NCBI GenBank assembly: GCA_023954355.1
Contig: JAMLID010000021.1
Coordinates: 1-54,656, forward strand
DNA length: 54,656 nucleotides
From: Oligoflexia bacterium
GTDB taxonomy: Bacteria > Bdellovibrionota > UBA1018 > CAIPTA01
Reading direction: 5' to 3'
Shown here: piece after piece, positions 15,095 through 23,607 of the stretch
Layout: each line of letters begins with the position of its first letter
How positions within the stretch are numbered: position 1 is the first letter of the stretch
Program-made: the position numbers and the translations under genes
The notes under the pieces: model-generated
What the model was told of the DNA's origin: nothing
What the model saw: only the letters and a program-made list of their open reading frames with translations
Databases searched by the model: none

Positions 15095-16468
15095 ATGAAA
15101 TTTTATTTTATACTTTTCATTTTAACAATATTTTCTAATTCAAGTTATGCAAAAGAAAGCTTGAAGAAATACAGAGGCAATGAAGAATTTAGCACGGCAT
15201 TATTTTCTTTAGTAAGTAACGAACCAGAAGAAGTGGTAGAAACCTTAACAGCAGTAGGTGAAAAAATTTATAAGCGTAAGCAAATGCTTGGTGACGTGAG
15301 TATTTCTAATACGTGGAAGCAAACGATTTACGATAACAACCAAAAAGTGATTTATGCAGCCGGCGAAGTATATGAAGTTCTACCCACAAAAACTATTCTG
15401 AGCACTGGTGGTATTGAGTTTAAGAAAGTTCTAGTTAATGCAAAAAAAAATATTCCTGCATTAAAGTCGGCAAGTAAGATTTTTAAAGAAACACAAGAAT
15501 TAGCCCAGAATTCTGACGGAATTTGGATTCCCTATTGGCGTGTGGAATATTTATCTAAATATTCGGATGAGCTTCGCTATATTCATATTTCTAAATTGAG
15601 TGGCAAGGTCATTGAAGAGGGAAAGATTCCTTGGGATGGTGCTGACGGACGAGCCTATGTTTTTCCAAAGGGTCCAAAACTAAGTGAACTAGAAGAAGCT
15701 ACTTTATATAATCTTTTAGGAGATGGTACGGTGACTGGCAGATTGATCAAAGTATTTTCTTCGCTAGACATAAAAGTTTGGTCCCCAGAACTCAATTTCT
15801 TTTTTGCACAAAATGATAGACGATTTGATCTAGGTCAAGCCTACTATATTATTGACCAGGGTTTTTCTTGGATGAAAAATAACCTAGAAGTAGAGCTTCC
15901 ACAGCAAATAAATGTGCAGTTACATGTTGGTAAAGATGGCGTAAGTAATGCAGCTTTTTATCATCAGAATCATATTTACCTTGGTAGTGGCGATGGGCAG
16001 ATTTATAAAGATATGCTCAAAGACCCTACAATTTTAATCCATGAAGCAATGCATGCTATTATTGATTTATATGTAGGATTACCTTCAGAGGGAGAAGGTG
16101 GTGGTTTTAATGAGGGCTTTGCTGATTTATTTACAGCGCTTATTTTGGATACTCCAAGAATGGGAGAAAATTCTTACTTAAAAGCACCGTTTAGAAGAAC
16201 ATTAGAAAATAAATTAATTGCCTTTAAAGACTTCGCTCCAGGTGTATATCAGAACGGCTCTATAGTCGGGGCCACCTTTTGGGATATGAAGGGCGAGTTA
16301 GGAAATAAATTAACAGCAAAACTTGCATTTAAGACCTTAGTTCGGCTTGGGGCGGGTGCTAGGTTTGAAGATTTTTATCCTAGCTTAGTAAGTGCGTGTG
16401 CTGATTTATTAAGCTCAGAGCAAAAAGAATTTGTTTTAGAAAAAGCAAAAGCACGTGGGTGGAAGTAG
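15095..16468 (+). CDS. Secreted thermolysin-like zinc metalloprotease
   Basis: A 457-residue exported protein starting at the ATG at 15095 (GGAG upstream), with signal peptide MKFYFILFILTIFSNSSYAK. The zinc site HEAMH is at about residue 316, and NEGFADLF about 25 residues later supplies the third ligand and the GxxNExxxD-type Asp of the gluzincin (M4-like) clan. Residues about 100-190 (PYWRVEYLSKYSDELRYIHI, ISKLSGKVIEEG) resemble the FTP/PepSY propeptide that holds such proteases inactive until secreted. Likely role: extracellular or periplasmic protein digestion. The longer frame from 15032 would start inside the terminator region and is rejected. The next gene starts two bases after its stop. 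Confidence 0.8.
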   Translation: MKFYFILFILTIFSNSSYAKESLKKYRGNEEFSTALFSLVSNEPEEVVETLTAVGEKIYKRKQMLGDVSISNTWKQTIYDNNQKVIYAAGEVYEVLPTKTILSTGGIEFKKVLVNAKKNIPALKSASKIFKETQELAQNSDGIWIPYWRVEYLSKYSDELRYIHISKLSGKVIEEGKIPWDGADGRAYVFPKGPKLSELEEATLYNLLGDGTVTGRLIKVFSSLDIKVWSPELNFFFAQNDRRFDLGQAYYIIDQGFSWMKNNLEVELPQQINVQLHVGKDGVSNAAFYHQNHIYLGSGDGQIYKDMLKDPTILIHEAMHAIIDLYVGLPSEGEGGGFNEGFADLFTALILDTPRMGENSYLKAPFRRTLENKLIAFKDFAPGVYQNGSIVGATFWDMKGELGNKLTAKLAFKTLVRLGAGARFEDFYPSLVSACADLLSSEQKEFVLEKAKARGWK

Positions 16469-16469
16469 T

Positions 16470-16892
16470 ATGTTACTCTTTTTCTTTTCAATTTTTTATG
16501 CATTAACTACTGAGGCGATGCCCCCTTCAATAGTTGGACACTGGTTTTACTATAAAAAGATTTACCAGGGTCAAGAATATCCCGAAAGACCAAGCTCTAC
16601 TTTACGACTACACTTTGAATTTAATGAAGATGGAGAAAGTCATTTATATTGGTGGCATGAGGGCTTGGGAGACCATTGCTCTAGAAAAGGTAGGTTTTAT
16701 ATAGAGAATGACCATATAGTTGACGAGGTCGTTTGGGTTGATCCTAATAATACGGCGGATTGTGCTTATGATCCTGATATGCAGAAGGGAAGAAAAACAA
16801 AAACACCCTATTATTTTATTCTAGATGACCTAGTTGTTCGCTTTCATATAGGCGGAGAGCCATTAGATTATGTTTGGAAGAGAATAAATTAA
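16470..16892 (+). CDS. Hypothetical secreted protein
   Basis: A 140-residue protein with a short signal peptide (MLLFFFSIFYALTTEA). The mature part contains IVGHWFYYKKIYQGQEYPER, a beta-rich run and two cysteines (DHCSRKG and ADCAYDP) that may pair. The pattern IVGHWF...L.F...G.....W suggests a lipocalin-like or copper-resistance NlpE-like barrel, but this is only a shape impression. The ATG at 16470 lies two bases after the protease stop, so the two genes are probably co-translated. A GTG at 16455 is also in frame but would overlap the protease gene. Confidence 0.6.
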   Translation: MLLFFFSIFYALTTEAMPPSIVGHWFYYKKIYQGQEYPERPSSTLRLHFEFNEDGESHLYWWHEGLGDHCSRKGRFYIENDHIVDEVVWVDPNNTADCAYDPDMQKGRKTKTPYYFILDDLVVRFHIGGEPLDYVWKRIN

Positions 16893-16927
16893 ATAAAGCA
16901 CTATAATTTTTATTTTCTTTCTCTACG

Positions 16928-17830
16928 ATGTTAAAAATAAGCATGCATAAAGACGATATTGTTATACATGGTAGACCAAAAGATTTAGGTGGCTTTATTG
17001 TAGCAAGAACTCTCCCAACTGCCAGGTGTCGCAGTATTGGACCTTTTGTTTTTTTAGACCATATGGGGCCAGTTACGGTAGATGAAGAAAATGGTTTAGA
17101 TGTTCGGCCACATCCGCATATAGGATTATCTACGGTAACATATTTATTTTCTGGTCGTGGATTGCATCGTGATAGTTTAGGTACGATTCAGATTATAGAG
17201 CCTGGTGAACTAAATGTAATGACTGCCGGTAGAGGTATTGTTCACTCAGAGAGAACACCAGTAGATGAAAGAAGAAGCTATCCGAAAAAACAAATTCACG
17301 GGGTGCAAATTTGGGCAGCTTTACCCAAAGAAAAAGAAGATATTGATCCAAGCTTTGTGCATTATGCAAAAGAGAAACTCCCTGCAGTCGAATTATTTAA
17401 ATGCTTGAAGGGTAGATTATTAATTGGAGAATATATGGGGATTCAGTCTCCTGTTAAAATGTTTTCTCGAACTTTATTTATGGATTTACTTTCTGAGGAT
17501 GCTCTAAGGACTGAGTTATCATTCGCAGAAAAGGAGTTAGGCTTTTTATTTATTCAAGGCGGCGGCCGTATTAATCAAAGCCAAGCCAATGCCGAAGACT
17601 TAGTGATAATTTCTGATCCCAAAAAAGTTTCTATTGAGTTAGAGAAAGATACTCGCTTAATTCTAATTGGCGGAAATCCTCACCCTGAGCCTAGGTATAT
17701 GTGGTGGAATTTTGTGTCTTCAAAAAAAGAATCTATACGTGAGGCGGCAGATTTATGGAGACAGCAAAAAATGGGGATCGTACCGGAAGAGAATGATTAT
17801 GTTCCAATTCCGAACGATCCATTACCTTAG
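16928..17830 (+). CDS. Pirin family protein
   Basis: A 300-residue bicupin. Metal ligands are visible in RPHPHIGLSTVTYLF and MTAGRGIVHSER, which supply the three His and one Glu of the N-terminal cupin. The FLDHMGPV stretch and the RxxxxGPFVFLDH opening are typical of pirins. Some bacterial pirins have quercetin dioxygenase activity, others regulate pyruvate metabolism; which applies here is unknown. It overlaps the convergent pirin gene at 17827-18696 by four bases. The first ATG is used; no strong ribosome-binding site is present. Confidence 0.88.
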   Translation: MLKISMHKDDIVIHGRPKDLGGFIVARTLPTARCRSIGPFVFLDHMGPVTVDEENGLDVRPHPHIGLSTVTYLFSGRGLHRDSLGTIQIIEPGELNVMTAGRGIVHSERTPVDERRSYPKKQIHGVQIWAALPKEKEDIDPSFVHYAKEKLPAVELFKCLKGRLLIGEYMGIQSPVKMFSRTLFMDLLSEDALRTELSFAEKELGFLFIQGGGRINQSQANAEDLVIISDPKKVSIELEKDTRLILIGGNPHPEPRYMWWNFVSSKKESIREAADLWRQQKMGIVPEENDYVPIPNDPLP

Positions 17831-18696
17831 GCTTTATTGTTAACAAGCTGTCCCATTTTGCCTGATTCGTAATCTAAAAAAGCTTGATATATCTCTGCTT
17901 GTGAGTTCATAACAAATGGACCATATCCTACGATAGGTTCATGAATTATTTCACCTCCCATAAATAACGCCTTAGAGTCTTCTTTGGCTTCAATGGAAAA
18001 TGAGTTTCCCTTTGGGTCAAAAACTGCAAGCTCAGACCCACTAATTATACTTCCATCTTGCAAATGAATGCTTCCGTTGAGTACGAAGAGCATAGCAGAA
18101 TGTCCTTCTGGTACTTGAAAAGTATTTTTACTTTCAGCTTTTAAACGAATATCCCATAAATTTATAGGGGTATGCGTCAGTGTGCTACTTCTAGCTCCAG
18201 AGAATTCACCAGCAATAAGCCTCACTAATCCATTATGAATTTCATGCTCTGAAATTTTGTCTTTTGTTATAGCTTGGTATCTTGGTTTATTCATTTTATC
18301 TTTCTGTGGAAGATTTACCCATAGCTGGATCATTTCGAAGAAACCACCTTTTTCTGAGAAGTCTTTTCCGTGTTTTTCTTCATGAACTAATCCAGAAGCT
18401 GCTGTCATCCACTGAACTTCATCTTTTCGTACAAGGCCGCCACCGCCAGCAGAGTCTTTATGTTCTACTTCACCTTCGTAAACAATTGTGACGGTCTCAA
18501 AACCTCGATGAGGGTGTTCTCCTACGCCTCTTCTATGCTTAGAAGGAGAAAACTTAGTCAGTTGTGCATAGTCCATTAACAAAAATGGAGAAAGCTCTTG
18601 GGGATGATTGTGATAACTAAAAATAGTTTTCACGGGAAAGCCGTCTCCAACCCAGTGAGATTGTTGGTTGTTTAAAATAGCTTTTAATTTTTTCAT
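17827..18696 (-). CDS. Pirin family protein (second, diverged copy)
   Basis: A 289-residue bicupin with metal-binding motifs GEHPHRGFETVTIVYEG and MTAASGLVHEEKHG, and FLLMDYAQL in place of the FLDH motif of its neighbour. It belongs to the YhhW-like branch and is clearly distinct from the convergent pirin, so the pair is not a recent duplication. The ATG is preceded by AGGAGG. A 15-base dyad at 18747-18761 lies about 50 bases upstream and may be an operator. Confidence 0.88.
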   Translation of the reverse strand: MKKLKAILNNQQSHWVGDGFPVKTIFSYHNHPQELSPFLLMDYAQLTKFSPSKHRRGVGEHPHRGFETVTIVYEGEVEHKDSAGGGGLVRKDEVQWMTAASGLVHEEKHGKDFSEKGGFFEMIQLWVNLPQKDKMNKPRYQAITKDKISEHEIHNGLVRLIAGEFSGARSSTLTHTPINLWDIRLKAESKNTFQVPEGHSAMLFVLNGSIHLQDGSIISGSELAVFDPKGNSFSIEAKEDSKALFMGGEIIHEPIVGYGPFVMNSQAEIYQAFLDYESGKMGQLVNNKA

Positions 18697-18746
18697 ACGG
18701 CCTCCTAAATAGATTTAATCATATTATGGGGACTCTTTTATTGTTT

Positions 18747-18761
18747 ATTATTGTGAATAAT
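18747..18761. promoter_or_regulatory. Inverted repeat ATTATT-GTG-AATAAT upstream of pirin
   Basis: A perfect 6-3-6 dyad in an otherwise featureless AT-rich region of almost 300 bases (18697-18991) between the divergent pirin and the repeat-protein gene. It is placed where an operator of the pirin gene would be. AT-rich palindromes arise easily by chance in such DNA. Nothing else could be recognised in this gap. Confidence 0.3.
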
Positions 18762-18991
18762 GTAAAAACACTGTTCGTTAAAAGAAACAATTGAGGACTG
18801 TATCTTCCTAGATCTATAAAAATAAAAGATCATTTATAAGTTCATATGACTGTTAATGTAGGTTAATACACTTAAGAAAATAATATATAAGTATCCGATA
18901 TTATTAATTAAAATATATTGATTCAGTGCATTATTTTGTTTATCCTGTTATATAGGTGGGCTTAGCTACTGACGTAGAAGGGGATGTGTTC

Positions 18992-20596
18992 ATGAAAAGA
19001 GATGTACTTTCGTTTTGGGCGCATTGCTTTGTCTTTTGGTTTTTAGCACTAATTCCTTCAATATCGATTGCTGCCATGGTGAGCGTTGATGCTAGTCAAT
19101 TAAGCACCAATGGTTTCAAAATTTTTGGCAAAGGAAATTATAATAGTGTTTCTAGTTTGAGTATTGACCCCGGAAATTATTTTCTTGGATATGTCTCGGA
19201 GAGTCCCAGCGGGTATGGTGGTATTTCTGGATTTGATTTTACCATTGAAGCTAACGGAACATTTTCTTACTCAAACGAATTAGACCAATTTCTCAGCGGT
19301 AGAGGCACTTCTCACTTACAAATTTCTGGTATTCCCATTCAGATTCAATCAAGCCTATCTGTAAAAGACTTATGGGTGAGTAATGTTATTTCTTGGGAAG
19401 TGGCAGAGAACAATCCTGCAGAGCTACGATTATTACCCGGAAAGCACAGTCTTGGTTATTATATGCAAGAGGCTAGTGGTAATGTGAGCTTTAACGGTGT
19501 GGAGTTTCAGGTCAATGCAGAAGGGACCGCAACAATAAACGCTGATGAGATTGCTTCTGGTTCTGGATCATCACTATTACATCTCAAAGGGCACAGGATT
19601 TATATAGAATCACACTTAGCTGCTAATGACACTTATTTATTTGGTCTATTAAGCTGGAGAAAATCAGAAGAGAATCCTAGAGAACTACATTTATTACCTG
19701 GCATTTACGGTGTTGGATACACCTCTGTCACTCAGGACGGAAATTTTCATAATGCACTAGATTTCACGATAGATAACCAAGGGCGAGTCACCTATGAAGA
19801 TGCATTAGATACGTCTTTAGATGGATTCGGCACAGATGTACTTAGCTTAGTTGGAATGCCCATTCAGTTGAACTTCTTAAATTATCGCTCTTCGATTCCT
19901 GTTTTTTATCTAAATGCCGTAGCTGGGTATGACAACAATATGACTCAAACAGCTAATATATTTCCTGGAAGACATGAAATATATTATTGGATAGGTAAAC
20001 AACAGGTTGATATCGATGAAAATGGCGCATGTGATTTGGATGAGAGTATTTCTGACCCTGAAATTTTTTACAAAGGATCTCAAAGTTTAATTTGTACGAA
20101 TAGAGCCCCTGAGCTTTCCATAGAGTCAAATGAATCTCTATTTTTAGGTGAGCCCTTTGAAATGAACGGTATTGTTTCTGATCCTGATATGCATGATTCT
20201 GAGTTTTATATTTTAGTAAATTATGGAGATGGGCAGTCTCAACAGATTCAGGTTAATGGTGGAAGCTTTTCGCTAAATCATTTATACCAGGCAATAGGTA
20301 CGTATCAAGTTAGAATAGATGTCATGGATTCAAGTCAGTCGATGGCTAGTAATTCAATGGAAATTACAGTTAATAATAAGACTGTTGTTAAAAAAGACAA
20401 AAAATTGAAAAAGATTAAACGCTGGTTAGTGGCTAAAAAGAAAGAATATAAAGAAAATAATCGTAAAAAATTACAAAAAATAAAGGAAGCAAAAGAGTTT
20501 TTTGATAATTTAAAGAAAGCAATGAAAGAAGATAAGAAGCGACTGAAGCAAAAGAAGTCTCTTAAAAATTTGATTAAGAGTCTATTCTTTCGCTAA
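18992..20596 (+). CDS. Secreted repeat protein with PKD-like domain and lysine-rich tail
   Basis: A 534-residue exported protein; the ATG at 18992 is preceded by AAGGGG, while the frame opens at a GTG at 18956. After a signal peptide ending SISIAA, three repeats of about 75-80 residues follow, each with a PGxxxxGY strand (DPGNYFLGYV, LPGKHSLGYY, LPGIYGVGYT), an FTI/FQV strand ahead of a glycine-rich turn, and an LxLxGxPIxI strand; a fourth is degenerate (FPGRHEIYYW). A PKD-like Ig domain comes next (IVSDPDMHDSEFYILVNYGD, then YQVRIDVMDSSQ). The last 70 residues are extremely lysine-rich and probably helical, for example WLVAKKKEYKENNRKKLQK. A role in surface adhesion with the tail binding polyanions is conceivable but not shown. 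Confidence 0.7.
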   Translation: MKRDVLSFWAHCFVFWFLALIPSISIAAMVSVDASQLSTNGFKIFGKGNYNSVSSLSIDPGNYFLGYVSESPSGYGGISGFDFTIEANGTFSYSNELDQFLSGRGTSHLQISGIPIQIQSSLSVKDLWVSNVISWEVAENNPAELRLLPGKHSLGYYMQEASGNVSFNGVEFQVNAEGTATINADEIASGSGSSLLHLKGHRIYIESHLAANDTYLFGLLSWRKSEENPRELHLLPGIYGVGYTSVTQDGNFHNALDFTIDNQGRVTYEDALDTSLDGFGTDVLSLVGMPIQLNFLNYRSSIPVFYLNAVAGYDNNMTQTANIFPGRHEIYYWIGKQQVDIDENGACDLDESISDPEIFYKGSQSLICTNRAPELSIESNESLFLGEPFEMNGIVSDPDMHDSEFYILVNYGDGQSQQIQVNGGSFSLNHLYQAIGTYQVRIDVMDSSQSMASNSMEITVNNKTVVKKDKKLKKIKRWLVAKKKEYKENNRKKLQKIKEAKEFFDNLKKAMKEDKKRLKQKKSLKNLIKSLFFR

Positions 20597-20600
20597 ATTT

Positions 20601-21317
20601 TCATTTCAAATCGTATTCGACTGCTACATTTGTATTAACAGTGATTTCTCCAGCTTGGATCTCTGTAGAGGCGGCTGCATCCAGCATCTCCATTTTCCCG
20701 AATGAACGTACGTTTTGAGCTCGATACGGCTGATAGTTAATAGTGCTATCAGAGATTCTTCGAACACCTGCGATTTTAGTGTTAGAAAATTTTGCTAGTG
20801 CTTCGGCTCTGTTTAGCGCGTTTTTCATGGCAGATTCAAGTGCGTTCAATTCATATTCTGTTCTTTTGTCAGTATCGAAAGTTATGTTTGATATTTGTAA
20901 TGATTTATCTTCGTCTCCGCCAATAGATATTTGGTCTAAAATACTGCCTAGAGTATCAATTTTTTTAATTTTAATGGTCAAAGAGTGATTTACCTGAAAG
21001 TTTTGAAAGATTTGTTTCCCATTTTTGTCGTACCTATAATTTGGTTGCAATGAAAAATTTACTGTTTGTATATCTTTGCTGTCTATTTTGAACTGATTTT
21101 TAAGTTTTTTCATAAGTCTATCCATCTCTTGGGCATTTTGAGATTGGGCTGATTTTGCGTCTTTAGCTCTAGTCATAAGATCTAGGTTTAAATAAGCGAT
21201 ATCTGGTTTTATTTTCAGTACACCCTCTCCTCGGACAGACACAGTGCGATCTTCTTGTGATATTGCGTTGATAGGTATTAGCATGAGCAAAAAATAAAAG
21301 ATTGTTTTCATTCCCAT
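20601..21317 (-). CDS. SIMPL (DUF541) domain protein, periplasmic
   Basis: A 238-residue exported protein with a signal peptide (MKTIFYFLLMLIPINAIS). The mature sequence opens RTVSVRGEGVLKIKPDIAYL, the hallmark of the SIMPL/DUF541 family, which has VxGxGxxxxxPD followed by a long helix and oligomerises in the periplasm. The C-terminus ...TEIQAGEITVNTNVAVEYDL is also typical. Family members are linked to oxidative stress (YggE) or outer-membrane function. Alternative starts are a TTG at 21323 and an ATG six bases after the chosen one; none has a clear ribosome-binding site. It is convergent with the repeat protein. Confidence 0.85.
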   Translation of the reverse strand: MGMKTIFYFLLMLIPINAISQEDRTVSVRGEGVLKIKPDIAYLNLDLMTRAKDAKSAQSQNAQEMDRLMKKLKNQFKIDSKDIQTVNFSLQPNYRYDKNGKQIFQNFQVNHSLTIKIKKIDTLGSILDQISIGGDEDKSLQISNITFDTDKRTEYELNALESAMKNALNRAEALAKFSNTKIAGVRRISDSTINYQPYRAQNVRSFGKMEMLDAAASTEIQAGEITVNTNVAVEYDLK

Positions 21318-21403
21318 ATTCAATAGAAAAAATATTAGCTAGTCAATAGTATATAAGTAATAATAGCGATGAGTCTGTAGCAATAATTTGAGGGTGAGGG
21401 TGT

Positions 21404-22522
21404 ATGAGTAAATTATTTCTTTTTTTAGTGCTTTTTTGCTGTGCGAGCAATGGATACGCTTCTGATCCTAGACCTGAAATGCATGCACTGGCAGAGGAGA
21501 TTACAATACTGCAGAAATATTTATTTACTGAAAACTCATTTACAGCACTAGATAGTCGCCAAAAAGTTAAAAACTCATTAGGTGCGATCCGCGGACATTT
21601 AGAAAGCCTCAAAAGATCAGATATTAAAGATGACGTGGCTATGAGCATAAATTTAGAAATGCTTAAGCAACATATTCAAGATACGTCAAGAGCAGTCGAC
21701 AAAGGTGATTTTTTATATGTGAAGAACATGGTAAAAAGCTCGTTTCAAATGTGTATCAATTGTCACACGAGAAAATCTACTCCAGATTTTTCTTGGCCCG
21801 AATCAGATATGACAAAAATGAAAGAAATAGAACGAGCAGACTACTATTTTGCAACTAGGCAATTTTCTAAGGGCAAGTCTATATACGAAGATCTTATAGA
21901 AAGTTACCCCAAAACTTCTTCTAATATCTCTGATATTCGCAACTCTTTATTAGAGATGGCAATTTATTTTGCCAAAGTACAAGAAGATCCGAAAGAGGGG
22001 GCTGTTTTCTTTACAAGAGTTACAAAGAACAAAGAGCTACCAGTCTATTTAGTGAAAGAATCTGATAATTGGGCAAAAGAATTTCTTGTATGGTCAAAAG
22101 AAAGTAAGAGCAAAAAAGACCTAAAGCCGAAAGAACTTTTAAGCAAGGGTAAAAAGCTTTTGGAAGGTGATCAATTTACTTTGGTCTCTGAATTGGGTCG
22201 TAGTTTTCATATCAGACGATTAAGAGCTTCTGTTTTGTTCCATAAGATACTAGAGGATAAAAGCGCTACTCAGCAGCAAAAAGGTGAGGCCTTATATTAC
22301 CTGGGAAAAATATATTCAATCACGTCTAGTAATTTATTTTTCCGGTTTGGAGAGTTGTATTTAAAAGCCTGTATTCAAGAAAATAAGAAAACAGAAATTG
22401 CACAGAAATGTTATGTTTCTTTAGAGTCGATAGTGATAGATGGCTATTCTGGTAGTGCGGGAACGAGCGTACCAGAAGATGAAAAAAATGAATTAAGCCG
22501 ATTGAAGACAATGGCATTTTAG
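21404..22522 (+). CDS. Secreted cytochrome c-like protein with helical repeats
   Basis: A 372-residue protein with a signal peptide ending NGYAS. A single heme-binding motif CINCH lies at about residue 117 after two long helices, an order like cytochrome c'-type helical bundles in which CxxCH is near the end of the domain. From about residue 145 the sequence is helical with TPR-like spacing (DYYFATRQFSKGKSIYEDLI, and later QKGEALYYLGKIYSI). Likely a periplasmic electron-transfer or scaffold protein; partner unknown. The ATG follows GAGGGTGT. Confidence 0.7.
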   Translation: MSKLFLFLVLFCCASNGYASDPRPEMHALAEEITILQKYLFTENSFTALDSRQKVKNSLGAIRGHLESLKRSDIKDDVAMSINLEMLKQHIQDTSRAVDKGDFLYVKNMVKSSFQMCINCHTRKSTPDFSWPESDMTKMKEIERADYYFATRQFSKGKSIYEDLIESYPKTSSNISDIRNSLLEMAIYFAKVQEDPKEGAVFFTRVTKNKELPVYLVKESDNWAKEFLVWSKESKSKKDLKPKELLSKGKKLLEGDQFTLVSELGRSFHIRRLRASVLFHKILEDKSATQQQKGEALYYLGKIYSITSSNLFFRFGELYLKACIQENKKTEIAQKCYVSLESIVIDGYSGSAGTSVPEDEKNELSRLKTMAF

Positions 22523-22598
22523 TTTCTCTTTACTGAAAGTTTTATCTTGCTACGCTTTGTGCCATAGCGCCTTTGGCGAGGCATTTACGCCCAAATCG

Positions 22599-22616
22599 AA
22601 TTAAGAGATCTTAATT
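22599..22616. other. Inverted repeat AATTAAGA-GA-TCTTAATT
   Basis: An 8-2-8 perfect dyad followed by TTCTTG, 77 bases after the cytochrome-like gene and 39 bases before the DedA gene. It could be a weak terminator of the former or an operator of the latter. The two-base loop argues against an RNA hairpin and for a protein-binding site. Confidence 0.35.
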
Positions 22617-22654
22617 TTCTTGTAGAATAAATAACCTCATTTTAGAGTTCTTTA

Positions 22655-23299
22655 GTGGAACACTTATATCAAATTTTAGACATTGTACTGCATCTTAACC
22701 AATACCTAAATGAATGGATTTTACTCTTTGGTCCCTGGATATATGTCATTCTTTTTCTCATTATTTTTGCAGAAACTGGATTGATTATTTTTCCATTTCT
22801 TCCAGGTGATTCTCTATTATTCGCCTTGGGAGCACTTACTTCTGGAGAGAATGCTTCATTAAATTTACCGTTACTTTGTGTTGTTTTAATAACTGCAGCA
22901 ATTATTGGCGATGCAGTTAATTACGCAATAGGACGTTTTGTAGGAATGAAGTTGTTTACAAATCCAAAATCAAAAATTTTTAGAAGAGAGCATTTACAGA
23001 GAACACAAGATTTTTATGATAGACATGGTGGTAAAACTATTATTCTTGCGCGCTTTATACCAATAATTCGTACGTTTGCTCCGTTTGTTGCTGGAGTCGC
23101 AGGAATGAGTTATCCGAAATTTTTTACTTATAACGTAGTTGGCGCAGTTGTTTGGGTGGTCTCTATATCGGTTGCGGGAAATATTTTTGGAAATTTACCG
23201 ATTGTTCAGAAGAATTTTCACTTAGTTGTTTTAGCTATTATTGTTATTTCTTTCATACCTGTATTGATTGAGGCGATGAAAGCTCGTAAGCCTGCTTGA
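22655..23299 (+). CDS. DedA family membrane protein
   Basis: A 214-residue polytopic inner-membrane protein. The family signatures are ETGLIIFPFLPGDSLLFALG and GKTIILARFIPIIRTFAPFV followed by VAGMSYPKFFTYNVVGAVVW. The F(Y/F)xRxG motif appears as FYDRHGGK. DedA proteins are thought to recycle undecaprenyl phosphate or move other lipids across the membrane. The start is a GTG at 22655, with poor ribosome-binding sequence. It is monocistronic, and 308 bases follow before the next start. Confidence 0.9.
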   Translation: MEHLYQILDIVLHLNQYLNEWILLFGPWIYVILFLIIFAETGLIIFPFLPGDSLLFALGALTSGENASLNLPLLCVVLITAAIIGDAVNYAIGRFVGMKLFTNPKSKIFRREHLQRTQDFYDRHGGKTIILARFIPIIRTFAPFVAGVAGMSYPKFFTYNVVGAVVWVVSISVAGNIFGNLPIVQKNFHLVVLAIIVISFIPVLIEAMKARKPA

Positions 23300-23486
23300 T
23301 ACACTATTTCTAATAAAATGAATTATTAATTAAGTGCTTTACTAACGTCTACTATGACTCGATAGCGTGTATGACTGGTGATTTGCTTACTTAAATTAGG
23401 CGAAGAAAGTGTGTGCCAAAACATTAAACTTTAGCTAGCAAATGCAAAAGCCAATATATAAAATTTAAGTTTTTTTAGCTAACTAT

Positions 23487-23546
23487 TTAAATTTTTTCAT
23501 TTTAAGTAAAGTCCACTTAAATTTTTTCATTTTAAGTAAAGTCCAC
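23487..23546. repeat. Perfect tandem duplication of a 30-base unit
   Basis: The unit at 23487-23516 (TTAAATTTTTTCATTTTAAG, then TAAAGTCCAC) is repeated immediately and identically at 23517-23546. It lies about 60 bases upstream of the glycosyltransferase-phospholipase gene, in the 308-base gap after DedA. The rest of this gap shows no recognisable gene or RNA. The repeat could be a recent slippage product or a doubled regulatory site. Confidence 0.85.
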
Positions 23547-23607
23547 TGCTCTAAGTACCGAGATCTATTTAGATCTATAACTTTTGCGACATATATGGTG
23601 TTTAGAT

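Noticed and set aside
16928..18696. Pirin pair as a recent inverted duplication
   Set aside because: Only the cupin metal motifs are shared; the two proteins belong to different branches and diverge in nearly all other positions.
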